A program made the position numbers and the translations under genes. DNA of 64,000 nucleotides from Pelecanus crispus (lineage: Eukaryota; Chordata; Aves; Pelecaniformes; Pelecanidae): assembly GCF_030463565.1 (NCBI RefSeq), contig NC_134644.1:128027388-128091387 (forward strand), given 5' to 3'. This document shows positions 25,201-35,530 of this stretch, in pieces (within the stretch, counting starts at the first letter, position 1; every line of letters begins with the position of its first letter). The notes beneath the pieces were generated by a model, which worked only from the letters and a program-made list of their open reading frames with translations, made no database searches and was not told the DNA's origin.

Positions 25201-26920
25201 CTCTGTAAGCTTATCTGCGTCTGTTAACCTAGTTTATAACTCACGGCTATTTAACCTAGTATTAGTACTGAATGCTAGAAAATTATCACATCTATCCTCA
25301 AAAATTGCTGTATCAGTTCCAAAGCCCGTTGTCCATTTGCAGTTTCAGTTTGTCCATGGGCAGATAAGCTCCACGAAGGTAGACTCCTACTGGGAGTTCG
25401 CTAAGGGACCTTAAAGATGACCTCCAATTTTGTTTGAATGAGAGCTACTTTTACTACATCAACAAAAGTATTTAAAAACCAGTTTGTGAATTTCAGAATA
25501 TGACCAGAGGATTGCTAATAGTAAGAAAACAGATGAAGCAACTTAAGCAGCGTAACCAGATTACGGCTTGTTAGCTACTACAGGGCTTGCAAGCAACGCA
25601 AACGCAGTGAGCGACTGCTGCGTACCACAGTCCTCTCTCTGCCTTCATTCCAGAGCACGCCTGGTGCGCTGGGCCTTGTGCGGGGGAAACGGCCACCACG
25701 TCAGTGGGCACTTGTCAGTGAGACACGGAGGATTCTGCAGATACGTGACGCATGGCCTGGCCATAGCGGCAGGTCTGGTCCCCCCCCAGTCTGTATTTAG
25801 AGTCTTTGTGATGCTGGAGTTAGTAACACGCCATGGATATTATGGTGTGGAGAATCACACGGCTGAGGGACAAGGGGTGCCAGGTATCGTAGGGTACTGG
25901 TTGTGCTGGATGCGTCTGGGTGCCACCCTACAGCAAGGGGACAGGTGATTCTGGGCAGCAGATGTTCCCAGCAGATGCAGCCTGTATGGGGATTCTCACG
26001 ATGCCTATTCATTTCCTACCTGGAAAGGAAAAGACATTTTCTTCTGAAAAGAGTATGTGTCAAAATAGAATGAGCAGAAGCTGTTGCCTTGCGCAACAGC
26101 AGCGTTTCTGCACTGATGCGTGGCAACTTGCTCCTTAGCAAGGCAGCTCTTCCCAGTTCCAGCCTGTTCATAGCCCTGAGCAGACCATACAACCTTACTC
26201 TCAGAGTAAAGCAGGGTCATAAAGTAAGCATCACGTGCGACGGGAAACGTTTAAGGAAGATGGAAGGAGTAACAGGAAAAAAGTAGGGTCTTTGTTTGGG
26301 GAAAAGTAGGTAGTGGCAGGGCTGTACCTTTTGGTTCTTAGCTGCTTTCTGGCAAATTTGGGGATTTGAAGGTAGCCACTCCTGAGATTAATCCGTGGGA
26401 CTCATCATCCCAGAGGACCCTTTAAACAGACAGCTGAATCCTTGTTTCCTCTGCTGCAGATCACAGCTCCTTAGACGTTTGCTCCGTATTGTCATGGTGA
26501 TGAAAGAAAGTCTTAAACAAAATATCACGTAAGTGTCACTAGTCAATATACTATACTAATAAATAAAACAGGCTTCCATCCATTCTCAGGCTCTGAGGGC
26601 AAGTGGCATGGTAGTTCTTGTGACTGTGTAATTAAACTCTCTTCTTCCAAGTCAGGGCAGCCTCGTCCATACTGCCTACTGAAAACACGTCCTGGCTTGT
26701 GCTACCTCCTGAACAGTACCAGGGGCACTGCTTGGGAATACGCCAGCTGGCAGGGCCTGATCCAGGACAGGGAGCCTGCTGACAACTCGGCAGCAAGGAC
26801 GATCACAGGGCAGTACTCAAGCTTGTGCTCTGGCTCCCTCCAGTTTGCTAGTGGGAAAGCCTGCTGAGCACGGGCCCCAGCTGTCCACACCGCTTATATG
26901 TTTACCTTCTTCCCAGCTCT
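22291..26920. other. Intergenic region between the two CpG islands, left part
   Basis: The sequence is of mixed composition with no exon or known repeat recognised, except one copy of a 53-bp dispersed sequence at 24328-24380. ORFs of 70-126 codons occur (for example 25568-25948 plus and 23489-23836 minus) but show no domain or conserved motif. Confidence 0.6.
24328..24380 (+). repeat. Copy 1 of a 53-bp dispersed sequence
   Basis: The first 20 bases (GTGGCTGGGATGTTTGTGAC) are identical to 28598-28617. The remaining 33 bases, around ACTTTACTAAG, match with about eight substitutions. The two copies are 4.3 kb apart in the same orientation. Confidence 0.8.
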
Positions 26921-26931
26921 GCTTTGGATAA

Positions 26932-27140
26932 CTTTTAGATTGGATATTAGGAAAAATGTCTTTACTGAAAGAGTGGCCAAGCATTGGAACAGGCTGCCCA
27001 GAGAGGTGGTGGAGTCACCATCCCTGGAGGTGTTCAAAAAACGTGTAGACGTGGCACTTCGGGACATGGTTTGGTAGGCATGGTGGTGTTGGGTTGACAG
27101 TTGGACTAGACTATCTTAGAGGTCTTTTCCAACCTTAATG
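26932..27140 (+). mobile_element. CR1 LINE 3' fragment, plus orientation
   Basis: From 26932 the sequence closely matches the 3' end of the large CR1 copy at 58.2-58.5 kb, through GGCTGCCCAGAGAGGTGGTG, the GACATGGTTTGGTAG stop region and TCTTTTCCAACCTTAATGATT. It is therefore a severely 5'-truncated copy of the same or a sister subfamily. Its terminal repeat runs directly into the ATTCT array. Confidence 0.95.
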
Positions 27141-27205
27141 ATTCTATTCTATTCTATTCTATTCTATTCTATTCTATTCTATTCTATTCTATTCTATTCT
27201 ATTCT
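27141..27205 (+). repeat. (ATTCT)13 microsatellite grown from the CR1 tail
   Basis: Thirteen perfect copies of ATTCT follow the CR1 3' end immediately. CR1 elements normally end in two or three ATTCTATG octamers; here a shortened unit has expanded. A frame reading ILFYS repeats here is spurious. Confidence 0.95.
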
Positions 27206-30200
27206 AAACTCCAGCTCCCTTCAGGCTGCTGTGGAGCAGCTAGCCTCAACCAGTATGGATGTATGCAAATCCAGGCCAATCAGTCTTCTTTCTCTCAGCA
27301 GTATAGATATGCTGGGCTTAAGTGATGCTTAAGATGAACTTTTCAAACTGAAAAGATCTTCTTGACTGTAGACAGTCAGCAGACCCTATCCACTTTTCAA
27401 CATATTCTTCTTCCTTGGGCATGGCATTACTTAAGGTTTTTCAAGAACAGTCTTTGTAAAGTCTTCAACACAAGGGTACGCCATAGTCACAATAAAACCA
27501 ATTATGCTAAAGTAATATTGATACTGGACCTAAAAAAGGAAATTCAGTTTCTGAAGTTAGTAAAATATATAAAGTGTAGCATTATCAGTACCTCAGTAAT
27601 TTTAAAATCTTGTTGAATTAAACTAACAGGAAGAACTTTGGTAGGAGTAAACTGGTCTAATGATTGAAGCTTAAAAAGTGCCACTTTTTTCCAGCTCTGA
27701 ATGTGTGCCTGCATTTTTTTTTTTTCACCACTTAGAGCCAAAACAGAGTACTTTGATGATAGATGTTCAGTTTCAGCTTGGAAAATCTTATTTATTTGCA
27801 TTTATCTCATTAAATTACAGAGACATCTTATAAAAAGTAGGCAAATATGCTTCCCAAACGTTACCATCTGTCAGAAAGTTATGTACTTATATTTCTTTTA
27901 CAGCACTGAACACAAAGAAATAGCAGGAGAAGACATAGAAATGTCAGCTATTGTAAGATGCCATCGGCAGTGCTTGATGGTGGGATGCTGAGACGACCGG
28001 GCTTGAGCCCAGTGTGCAGCCACCTGGTGCCAGTCGGCAGCTGGGAAGCCCCCAAGGCTGGAGCCCCTCGTGGCTTTACAGCCGGGGGCAAAAGCTGGTA
28101 AAAAGATGCGTGCTGGGTATGTTGATTTGTTTAAAACCTATTTTTGCTTTTGATTCTTAAACGATCGGCTATTAATTTTTAATTTGCATGAATGTAAGAA
28201 CTTGACTCTGCTTTACTAAAATCTGGCATCCCCTGAGGGTTTTTTTTTTGTCTTTTTCTCCACAAGTCTACAGCTTGCCTCGTCACAGCCACGCATCGTA
28301 CTATGAAATGGTACAATTTAATTTATAGTGGAGCTGACACTGCAGCTTTGGGATTACAAAGTCTGAAGTGTTTCATGTTGTTTCCTAGGAAGCTTTAGAA
28401 AGCCGGGAATCATCAAATTGTAACACAGTCTGCTGAAGAAAATGTTATTTTGGATCTAGACTGGGAATCTGCCTGGGATCTAGCCTAGGCTTTGGGATCA
28501 CCTCTTGCCTGATAGATTCTTAAAAATGCAGCTGACCCTGAAAGACAGACTCTAAAATACTTAATGAGTTTTTCCTCCTCTATCTCATCCCAATTAAGTG
28601 GCTGGGATGTTTGTGACTTTTAAAACTTTACTAAGGAAATAACTCAAACCAAAATCCTTTCTCTACGTTTAAATTTGTCATTGTCTGTACCAGGGTTTGT
28701 ACACTGGAAAGTTTTTAGAGCTGTAACTTCATGCTCTTTAAGAGGAAATGAATCCATAAACTCATGTTAGAATGAGGGACAGGCACATTCAAACAATATA
28801 AACAAGGTCTCCAAGCTTCAGTAATTTCAGCCTCCTTATCTTTTGATTCATTTGTATAAAATATATTTTGTTTCTTTGAGAGAAATGTTCTTTCTACACG
28901 TGGATCGAGAGACATCGATGCAAGCAACAGCACCACTGACAAATAAATGTTTTTTTTCTGAACTTCACTAAAGAAATTCAGTTTTATTGTTAACAGGAAT
29001 TTTATATTTTTCATAGAATAAAAATACAAAAAGTATGAAATTTCTTAATGTTCTCTGAGCAGCAGCAACTTTGATCTTGAGTACACAATCAGTATATCAC
29101 ACAAAACAGCAGACTCAAAGTATTATTTAAGCCTGTGAGAACACAGATATGCTTGCATATGTACATGAAAAAAATTCTTCAAAAATTATACAGCCAACTG
29201 CATTAATTATGACTTCCAAAAGTATAATGCACAGAAATTTTTAACAGACTTGAAGACTAACGTATTGGTATTATGAAACTTAAGCTTTTGTGAAGAAGCT
29301 CGACACCTATTCTTCTTTCTCCACAGAAACATTAAGAAACAATCACAGTTCTATTTTAATTCCTAATATATAGGGTTGTTTTCTGACCCATTTCTTTTAT
29401 TTCCATGTGAAGAACATGAACACAAATAAAGGAATCTGTTGATTGGGTCACCTTCTTGGGATTCTATAGAAGTGAGTTCCTCCCAGGTATGAGCATCTTG
29501 GAATCCTTGGAAGAAGTTTACATATAGAAAAAAATAATACAGACTCACTAAGCAGACCAGACTTCTGTGGTCCACATATTTCTCTGTGATTTAGCTCGAA
29601 CATAGACTACTTATCTGAATAGTACAATAACACACTTCTTCAAATATCAAAGAAAACCACTTTGATGATATCTAATAGAATTAATTTGTCAGTCTGGCAA
29701 TTTCAGGAGAAATACTGCAAATTTTTGGAAGGATGAGAACATGGTGCTTTTAACTCTGTTTTGAACATAACAATCAAAGGCAGTATGGGGTTTGGATCAT
29801 GATGTTTCTGGCTCTCCTCTCTTTGCAAAATCCACTTCTAATCAGTGGCAGTTTTATAAAGGGAATGCGAGATGGGTATTGGCCACAGGGTGCCTTGGAA
29901 AAAACACAAACTGTAAACTATAGACATAGATGTACATAATTAGGGTTTAATAGTTAAAAATGCAGTCATACCGTACCCTCTATCAAAATGTAAGTGCTTT
30001 ACAAATTGTAATTAAGCTATGAGATGCAAAGTACAATTGTCTTGTTTTACAAATGCTACTATTCCGTTTCTTAACAGCAGCATTGACAACCTAAGTGACC
30101 TTCCCAAGAACACACAAAAAGCAGTAAAAAAAATAACCTAACGGTCCCTTTTCCGCCAGCGTTCCCACTTGCACCAGAAAAACATTTTCAAAGGTCACCA

Positions 30201-30500
30201 GCCTTTTTTCCTTTAGTTGCAATTACAATTTTCTGAAGGGGAACGTCAGTTCAAAGCATTTCCCATTCCAAGTCCTTACATCTTGGCACTGACATTACCC
30301 TTTGTGCCTGTAAATTTATCTGCTTATTTGTTGTCAGTTTAGGGAGCTGACTTAATGGTTTAGCAGCAAACATATGTTTTCCTTGTGTTTAGACATTACT
30401 TGCTCGGGTATCTAGCCAGAGTTCAGATCCCAGTGCTGTGTTTATTTCCTTGTGGTGTTCAATAGCATCGTTCTTTTGAGATTGACTTCTGAGAGAACTG
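27206..30500. other. Intergenic region, right part
   Basis: AT-rich sequence leads up to the SPIDR CpG island. It contains the second copy of the 53-bp dispersed sequence and a short GC-rich patch at 27960-28090. No coding exon, RNA gene or transposon was recognised. Confidence 0.6.
28598..28650 (+). repeat. Copy 2 of a 53-bp dispersed sequence
   Basis: This copy matches 24328-24380 over 53 bases with no gap. The leading 20 bases are identical. Confidence 0.8.
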
Positions 30501-31073
30501 GGACATCACCAAGGATGCGGAGGCAAAGCACGGGCTGGAGAACTTCTCCCTCCACGACGCACGCAGCTCGCCCGTAGCTGCCCACACCGTCCCCTCAGGA
30601 ACCAGGGCTGCCAGCCCCGGCACTGCCAGGGCAAGGCGGGCCCGGGCAGCAGAGCCTGGCTCCCGGCGCCGCCTGGGGCGGCAGGGGCAGCTCGGCGGGG
30701 CAAGGGGCCGCGGGCCAGACCGGCCTGGAGCGGTGGCCGGAGGGTGGCGGTGCCAGCAACGGCGCTTCCCACCGAGAAACCCCGGCGGCTCCCGGTGCCT
30801 GCCCCGCCACTGGGCCGGGCCGAGCGGCGCCCCCGGCCCCGGGGCTCCTCCTGCGCCGCGGAGCCCGTTACCGCCTGCTTTAAGGACGGCCGCGCTGTGC
30901 GGAGGGCCTGCCCGGCGCTGGGGCGCCGCAGCCTGCGCCTCCGAGCCCCGCGGGGCGGGGAGTGGAGCGGCCAGGGCCCCGCACCGCCGCGGCGGGGGAA
31001 CGGGGGACGAACGGGCAGCGGCCCCCCGCGCCCTGAGGGCCGCCAGCCCGCCCCGCCCCGCCCCACGCGCAGA

Positions 31074-31084
31074 GCGCATGCGCA
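31074..31084. promoter_or_regulatory. NRF1 consensus site
   Basis: GCGCATGCGCA is a palindromic match to the NRF1 binding consensus. It lies about 260 bp upstream of the SPIDR start codon within the CpG island. Confidence 0.7.
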
Positions 31085-31126
31085 CGCTGCCTCCCTCGCC
31101 GCCTCGGCAGCTTCCGCCACCCCCGC

Positions 31127-31133
31127 GACGTCA
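31127..31133. promoter_or_regulatory. CRE-like site
   Basis: GACGTCA, seven bases of the CREB/ATF octamer, is 208 bp upstream of the SPIDR ATG and 43 bp after the NRF1 site. Confidence 0.5.
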
Positions 31134-31154
31134 CCCGCGCTCCGCCACGCCCGC

Positions 31155-31159
31155 CCAAT
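31155..31159 (+). promoter_or_regulatory. CCAAT box (NF-Y type)
   Basis: The context CGCCCAATCAG fits an NF-Y site in direct orientation. It lies about 180 bp upstream of the start codon, a usual distance for CpG-island promoters. Confidence 0.6.
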
Positions 31160-31303
31160 CAGGAGCTGCGGCTCTGGCGGCGCCAAAGCTGGAAAGAGCG
31201 GGGTGGGGGGGGGAGGGGACGTTCCAGCCTTCCCGCGCGGGAGGGCAGCGGGCTGGGGGGGGGGGGGTTCCCCCGTTGCCCCTCCCCCTGGGGCTCCCCC
31301 CGC

Positions 31304-31309
31304 CACGTG
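31304..31309. promoter_or_regulatory. E-box CACGTG
   Basis: The sequence GCCACGTGAC is a USF/MYC/TFE-type E-box 32 bases upstream of the SPIDR start codon. It may lie in the 5' UTR. Confidence 0.5.
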
Positions 31310-31340
31310 ACGCGGGACGTGGCTGCCTTGTCAGGGGGCG

Positions 31341-31355
31341 ATGCCCAGTAGGAAG
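31341..31355 (+). CDS. SPIDR: SPIDR coding exon 1 (MPSRK)
   Basis: Five codons end at the donor GGAAG|GTACCT. Joined to exon 2 they give MPSRK plus RKRFWNAEC, matching the human start MPRGSRARGSK followed by RKRSWNTEC in character and reading frame. The ATG has G at -3 and lies at the expected place in the CpG island. The exon is too short to be found by frame length alone; it is called from the splice donor, the phase and the family N-terminus. Confidence 0.82.
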
Positions 31356-32831
31356 GTACCTGCGCGCGCGCGGCTAGCGGGGGGAGGGGGCCGCGGCGTA
31401 GCCGGGCGCGAGCGGGCGGGCGGGCGAGGCGGGTAACGGCCGCCCCGGCCTCCCCTCAGGCCTCCCTGCGCCCTTCGCGGCGGCCTCGCCGTGCGCCCCG
31501 CCCGGCCGCCGGCCACCCGCCGCGGCTCGCTGCCCCGCTGCGAGGTGGGGGGGGTGGCGGAGGAGGAGGAGCCGCCCCGCTGCCCCCTCAGACCCAAAGC
31601 CGAGCCCGCAGCCCGGGCTGGCGCCGCCCCCCCGCCCCGGCGCCGGCAGGCGGTGTGAGAGAGGCAGCCCGCCGGGGCGGGGGGGCCCGGCGGCCGCTGA
31701 TGTTCCGTCCGCCCTGAGCAGGCGAGCGGCGGCCGGGGCCCGCCGAGCTCGGCCTGCGAATGTCTCCCGGCGAGCGGCCCGGCCGGGCTCTGCCTCCGGT
31801 CTCCGCCTCGGGCCCCGCGGGCCGCGGGAGGAGGGGGCCCGGCTCCGTCCCGTCCCGGGGCAAGGCTTGCGCATTGGCAGCCCGCCGCACTGGAGCGGGA
31901 GGCGGGAAAGCGGGCCCTTCGCCGTCGTGGTGTTCTCGATTGCGCCACGCTCACCTTTTCTTCAGCATTACACGGTGGAAGCACAGCTGTGCCGAGTGTA
32001 ATTCAGCCTTTTTCATTAGATGACAGTCAGGGAAGAAGCGCAGGGAAAGTACAACTACGTGAGGAAAAGAGGCTTAATCAAATTTGCTGCTCTTAGTAGT
32101 CTTTCGAGGAGCTTAGTTTCTTTGGGCATAATTTGGAGTAGAGGGAGGAGAAGCACCCCGTGCTTTTTTTCGGTCTCTTTACTTTGCTAGTGTGGTGCAT
32201 TTGATGGTGCTTGCAGGGTAGTAATTAGGATCCTGCCTCTGATTTGCAGTGCTTATGCTACTATCGAGCTACTGCTGAAAATCAGACTACAAGTGTCACT
32301 GTTTGCTATCTAAATACAAATAGAGTTCAAATGACGTTCTAAAGCAAATGGATTCTAAAGCATTTCATTTTCCATTTAGCATGTGGATAAAACGGTGTGA
32401 AGTCTACACCAATTTTTAAATATAACCACATTTAAAATCAAGTTTTATGGAAGCAAATGTCAATGACAAGCTTAAAATAACCTACTATACTAGTTTTAAA
32501 TTATCTTGTCATACTGACACTATAAATATTTTCTTCTGAAAGTTTTGAAGTTCTTGAGTAGTGAAAAACTGCTCACTTCAACTGCCAGGGTTTAACCACC
32601 TCTTGTTGCAGTGCGATGACAGCTTTTGATAATAGTAGTTTCTTTTGCAGACAGATAATGTTCGTCATCACTATATCAAAGAAAACTATACTGGTCAAGT
32701 GAAAAGACAGCAGTCCTCTCAAGCTTGCTGACTACTCCATTAAATCATTTAAAAAAATGAACCAACCTGATACATAACAAAGAGGTACAATACTGTTGTT
32801 GTATCCTAAACGTAGTGGATAATTTAATCTT

Positions 32832-32979
32832 GCCCCATCCCTGGCAACATTGAAGGTCAGGTTGGACGGGGCTCTGAGCAACCTGATCTGTTTAAAGCTG
32901 TCCCTGCTCACTGCAGGGGGGTTGGGCTAGATGACCTCTAAAGGTCCCTTCCAACCCAAAGCATTCTATGATTCTATGA
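32832..32979 (+). mobile_element. CR1 LINE 3' end fragment, plus orientation
   Basis: The fragment contains CCATCCCTGGCAACATTGAA, GGTTGGACGGGGCTCTGAGC and the conserved CR1 3' end, GATGACCTCTAAAGGTCCC followed by CCAACCCAAAGCATTCTATG and ATTCTATGAA. Only about 150 bp remains. Confidence 0.95.
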
Positions 32980-33788
32980 ATCTTGTGAAAGGTTTTCTAA
33001 GGTACTTATTTTTTTAACCGTATTGATAAAGTGCAGATTTCTGTCTAACTGCTTGGCACCAGTTACTAATACAAAGTCCATTTCAATAGTATTCTTATTC
33101 CATGAGGGTTTTGGGGTTTTTTTTGTCTCAATGTAAACATAGAGTAATTTATACTCTTGCTTAAATAAGCATGTATAGGTTAAAAAATCCTGATATTCAA
33201 ATGGTAATATTATATATGTGTATATATATATCAGTCAGTGAGAATAGCCTTTCATTAAGAGTAGTAAAAATCATGAACACAAAGAAAGGTTTTAAAACAG
33301 TGTTTTAGAAATATTGGTCTCACACATTAATATCAATAGGAAAAGTATTTTGAGGTTTTGTTTGTTTGGTTTTTTTCCCAAATGTATGCTGACAGTGTAG
33401 AAGGAGGTATGCTAGGTCATTGTGACCATGGTCATACAGTTTAGACTTTTTCATGAATGAATACAACTTGATGAGGTCCTTTCTCAGGATCATATGTATC
33501 CTTGCGAATTGTGTTTGGAAAATATGCATACCGGTTTTCATAGGAATAAAAAAATAATCTTTACTTGAAAAAAAAAAAATACACAGACTATGGTTTTAAT
33601 TCTGCAACCTTTATTTAAATCCTTCTTTGAGGGTTTAAAATGCAAGGATGTTTTAATATTAAATTAGAACTTGACTTTCTGTCCAGGCACTAAAAACAGT
33701 AATTACACTTTCAGGAGCTCAGTAGCATGAATACTGAGTTTTGCTGAAAATGAGATGCCTGTTGTCAAATTCAGTTTTGTGCTATCTT

Positions 33789-33815
33789 AAAATTGGGCTT
33801 TTGAAGCCCAATTTT
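33789..33815. repeat. Perfect hairpin, 12-bp arms and 3-base loop
   Basis: AAAATTGGGCTT at 33789-33800 and AAGCCCAATTTT at 33804-33815 are exact reverse complements separated by TTG. It lies in SPIDR intron 1. Confidence 0.9.
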
Positions 33816-35269
33816 TCCTTTCTTTTAGTTTATGAGTACTGAAGTGTATGAGGACAAAACAAAAGATGAGGATGGCTGTTGGCCAGTGTTCAGTATTTCT
33901 GTGTACTTTTATGCGATTGTTCCCTTCAAAAGGTTTTTTTTTTAAAAAAAAAAAACCAAAACACTAAAAGTCTCTGGAAACTAGAGCTGCAATTTTCAGC
34001 ATTTTATTGTTTGTTCTGCTCTGTGTTAGGGAAGAATATAATAATTTTATTTGAACACTTTCAAGTGATACTTAAGTGACATGACTAACTTCTGGATTTG
34101 TATGTCAGTAGCAGGAGGACTTCATGTAGTGAAACATTTTATTATTATTTTTGCCCTTCAGCTTATGTTGCTTTTCGTGTTAGAGAAGGTGAAGTATCAA
34201 AGAAATGCCACTTGCATATGAGGTAGATAATATATTGGGTCATGTTTTCCTGGGGTTTCATTCTGTGGTTTTTGGAGCAGCGCCAAGAAAGTGGGATTGC
34301 CTGGAGCGTAAAGGGCTGTGCAGTGAGCAGTCTTTGAACGTACCATCCCAGTGACTTCATAGAGGGTGCTTCTGGTTAACTAATGTTGTTACTTATTTGG
34401 CATAAGTAACAATAGAGATTGGTTGAGTGGAGATGTTCTAGAGAGAACTGTGTGTTTAAAAAGCAAAACCAACCCCCTGGCCCTATGCTTTCAGTTGTCT
34501 GGTGCACCACTGTTATGTATGTTTCTTGAATTTTCAGATTATGTCTCCCTTTTCCTCACTGCACACCTGCACCTACGTAGGCTGACTTACCCTTTAACTA
34601 AAGGAGTAATGAGGGAAGGATGGCCTGCTGTGCCTTTTACGTGGAGGGCTTGATCTTAATTCCACTGATACCAGCAAGGGTGATTTAATTTTTTTCACTC
34701 CCTTAGAAGAAAATGCTCCAGAGACAACATACAGTGCTTTTGTGAACAGAGGTCAACAGACAATTTCTCCATGAGATAGCCATCCTAGCCTCCCCTTTTT
34801 TAACTCAGTATTTCAGAGGTCATATTTTATCTACAGACACTCTATGCAATCCCCATGGTTCTTTGCCTGACTCTTTGTTTTCTATTAAATCTTAATATTT
34901 ATGAGTTATGTCAGGTCTACATGATCTAGCTCTTTTGAGGCTGATTCAGTGATGCATGGTTTTTAATACCGGTATCTTGTTTCTAGACACTTCGTGCATA
35001 ACATTAATGAATTACACAAGATGTTTCGTGTGTGCCCTGTTTTTATGCCAGAGGAAAAAGATGATTAACCTTGTGACTCAAGATTAAGAAAACTCACTGT
35101 TGTCACTGCATTTCTTTGGGAACAGCATGGCCTTCCGATTAGCTGCATTATAAATATTTATTCCCAAGAGAAACAAGTTTCTGGAAATATTAGTTTCTCT
35201 GTTGCCTTGAAGCAGGCTGGAGCAGAAGCAAAGGGCCTTCAAAACTTTCCATTTCTGCGTGCCAGCCAG

Positions 35270-35530
35270 CGTGTTCCTGCGGCAGAGGTCCTTGGACACC
35301 AGACCTCTGCGCCAGGGTGTCGGGGAGCAGCAGCCCTGACGGCCCCGCAGGGGAAGGGTGACGGTGCCCTCCCTGGCACGGGCACTGTCCCGCTGTGCTG
35401 GGCGGCAGAGAGCCGAACAGAGGCCCCGCAGGGCTGCTCCCAGCTCCCTCGCACCTGCGCCTGGGCCCGTGGCCGCGCTGCCTCGCAGCTGGCCTCCCTG
35501 CTGCTGCAGCGCGTTTGTGATTTGAAGCAT
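35270..35530. other. GC-rich islet in SPIDR intron 1
   Basis: About 260 bp of GC-rich sequence with several CpGs lies within AT-rich intron. Frames of 120-153 codons are open on both strands but share no recognisable domain. Confidence 0.5.

Larger units (their letters stand above)
30510..31960. promoter_or_regulatory. CpG island and promoter of SPIDR
   Basis: About 1.45 kb of dense CpG sequence spans SPIDR exon 1 and the start of intron 1. Upstream of the ATG are Sp1-type CCCGCCCCGCCCC boxes (about 31047-31064), an NRF1 palindrome, a CRE-like site, a CCAAT box and an E-box, with no TATA box. Two G-rich runs (31200-31218 and 31255-31267) lie between the CCAAT box and the start codon. The arrangement is typical of a broadly expressed housekeeping or repair gene. 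Overlapping long frames on both strands are compositional. Confidence 0.85.

Noticed and set aside
25568..25948. 126-codon plus-strand frame in the intergenic region
   Set aside because: It has no recognised domain, no conserved motif and no supporting promoter or splice structure.
27138..27332. Open frame with repeated ILFYS
   Set aside because: It is the translation of the ATTCT microsatellite.
30459..31984. Frames of 208-266 codons on the minus strand and 188-214 codons on the plus strand across the SPIDR promoter
   Set aside because: They are CpG-island composition artefacts: Ala/Arg/Pro/Gly-rich, mutually overlapping, with no domain or splice evidence. Only the five-codon SPIDR exon 1 is supported.
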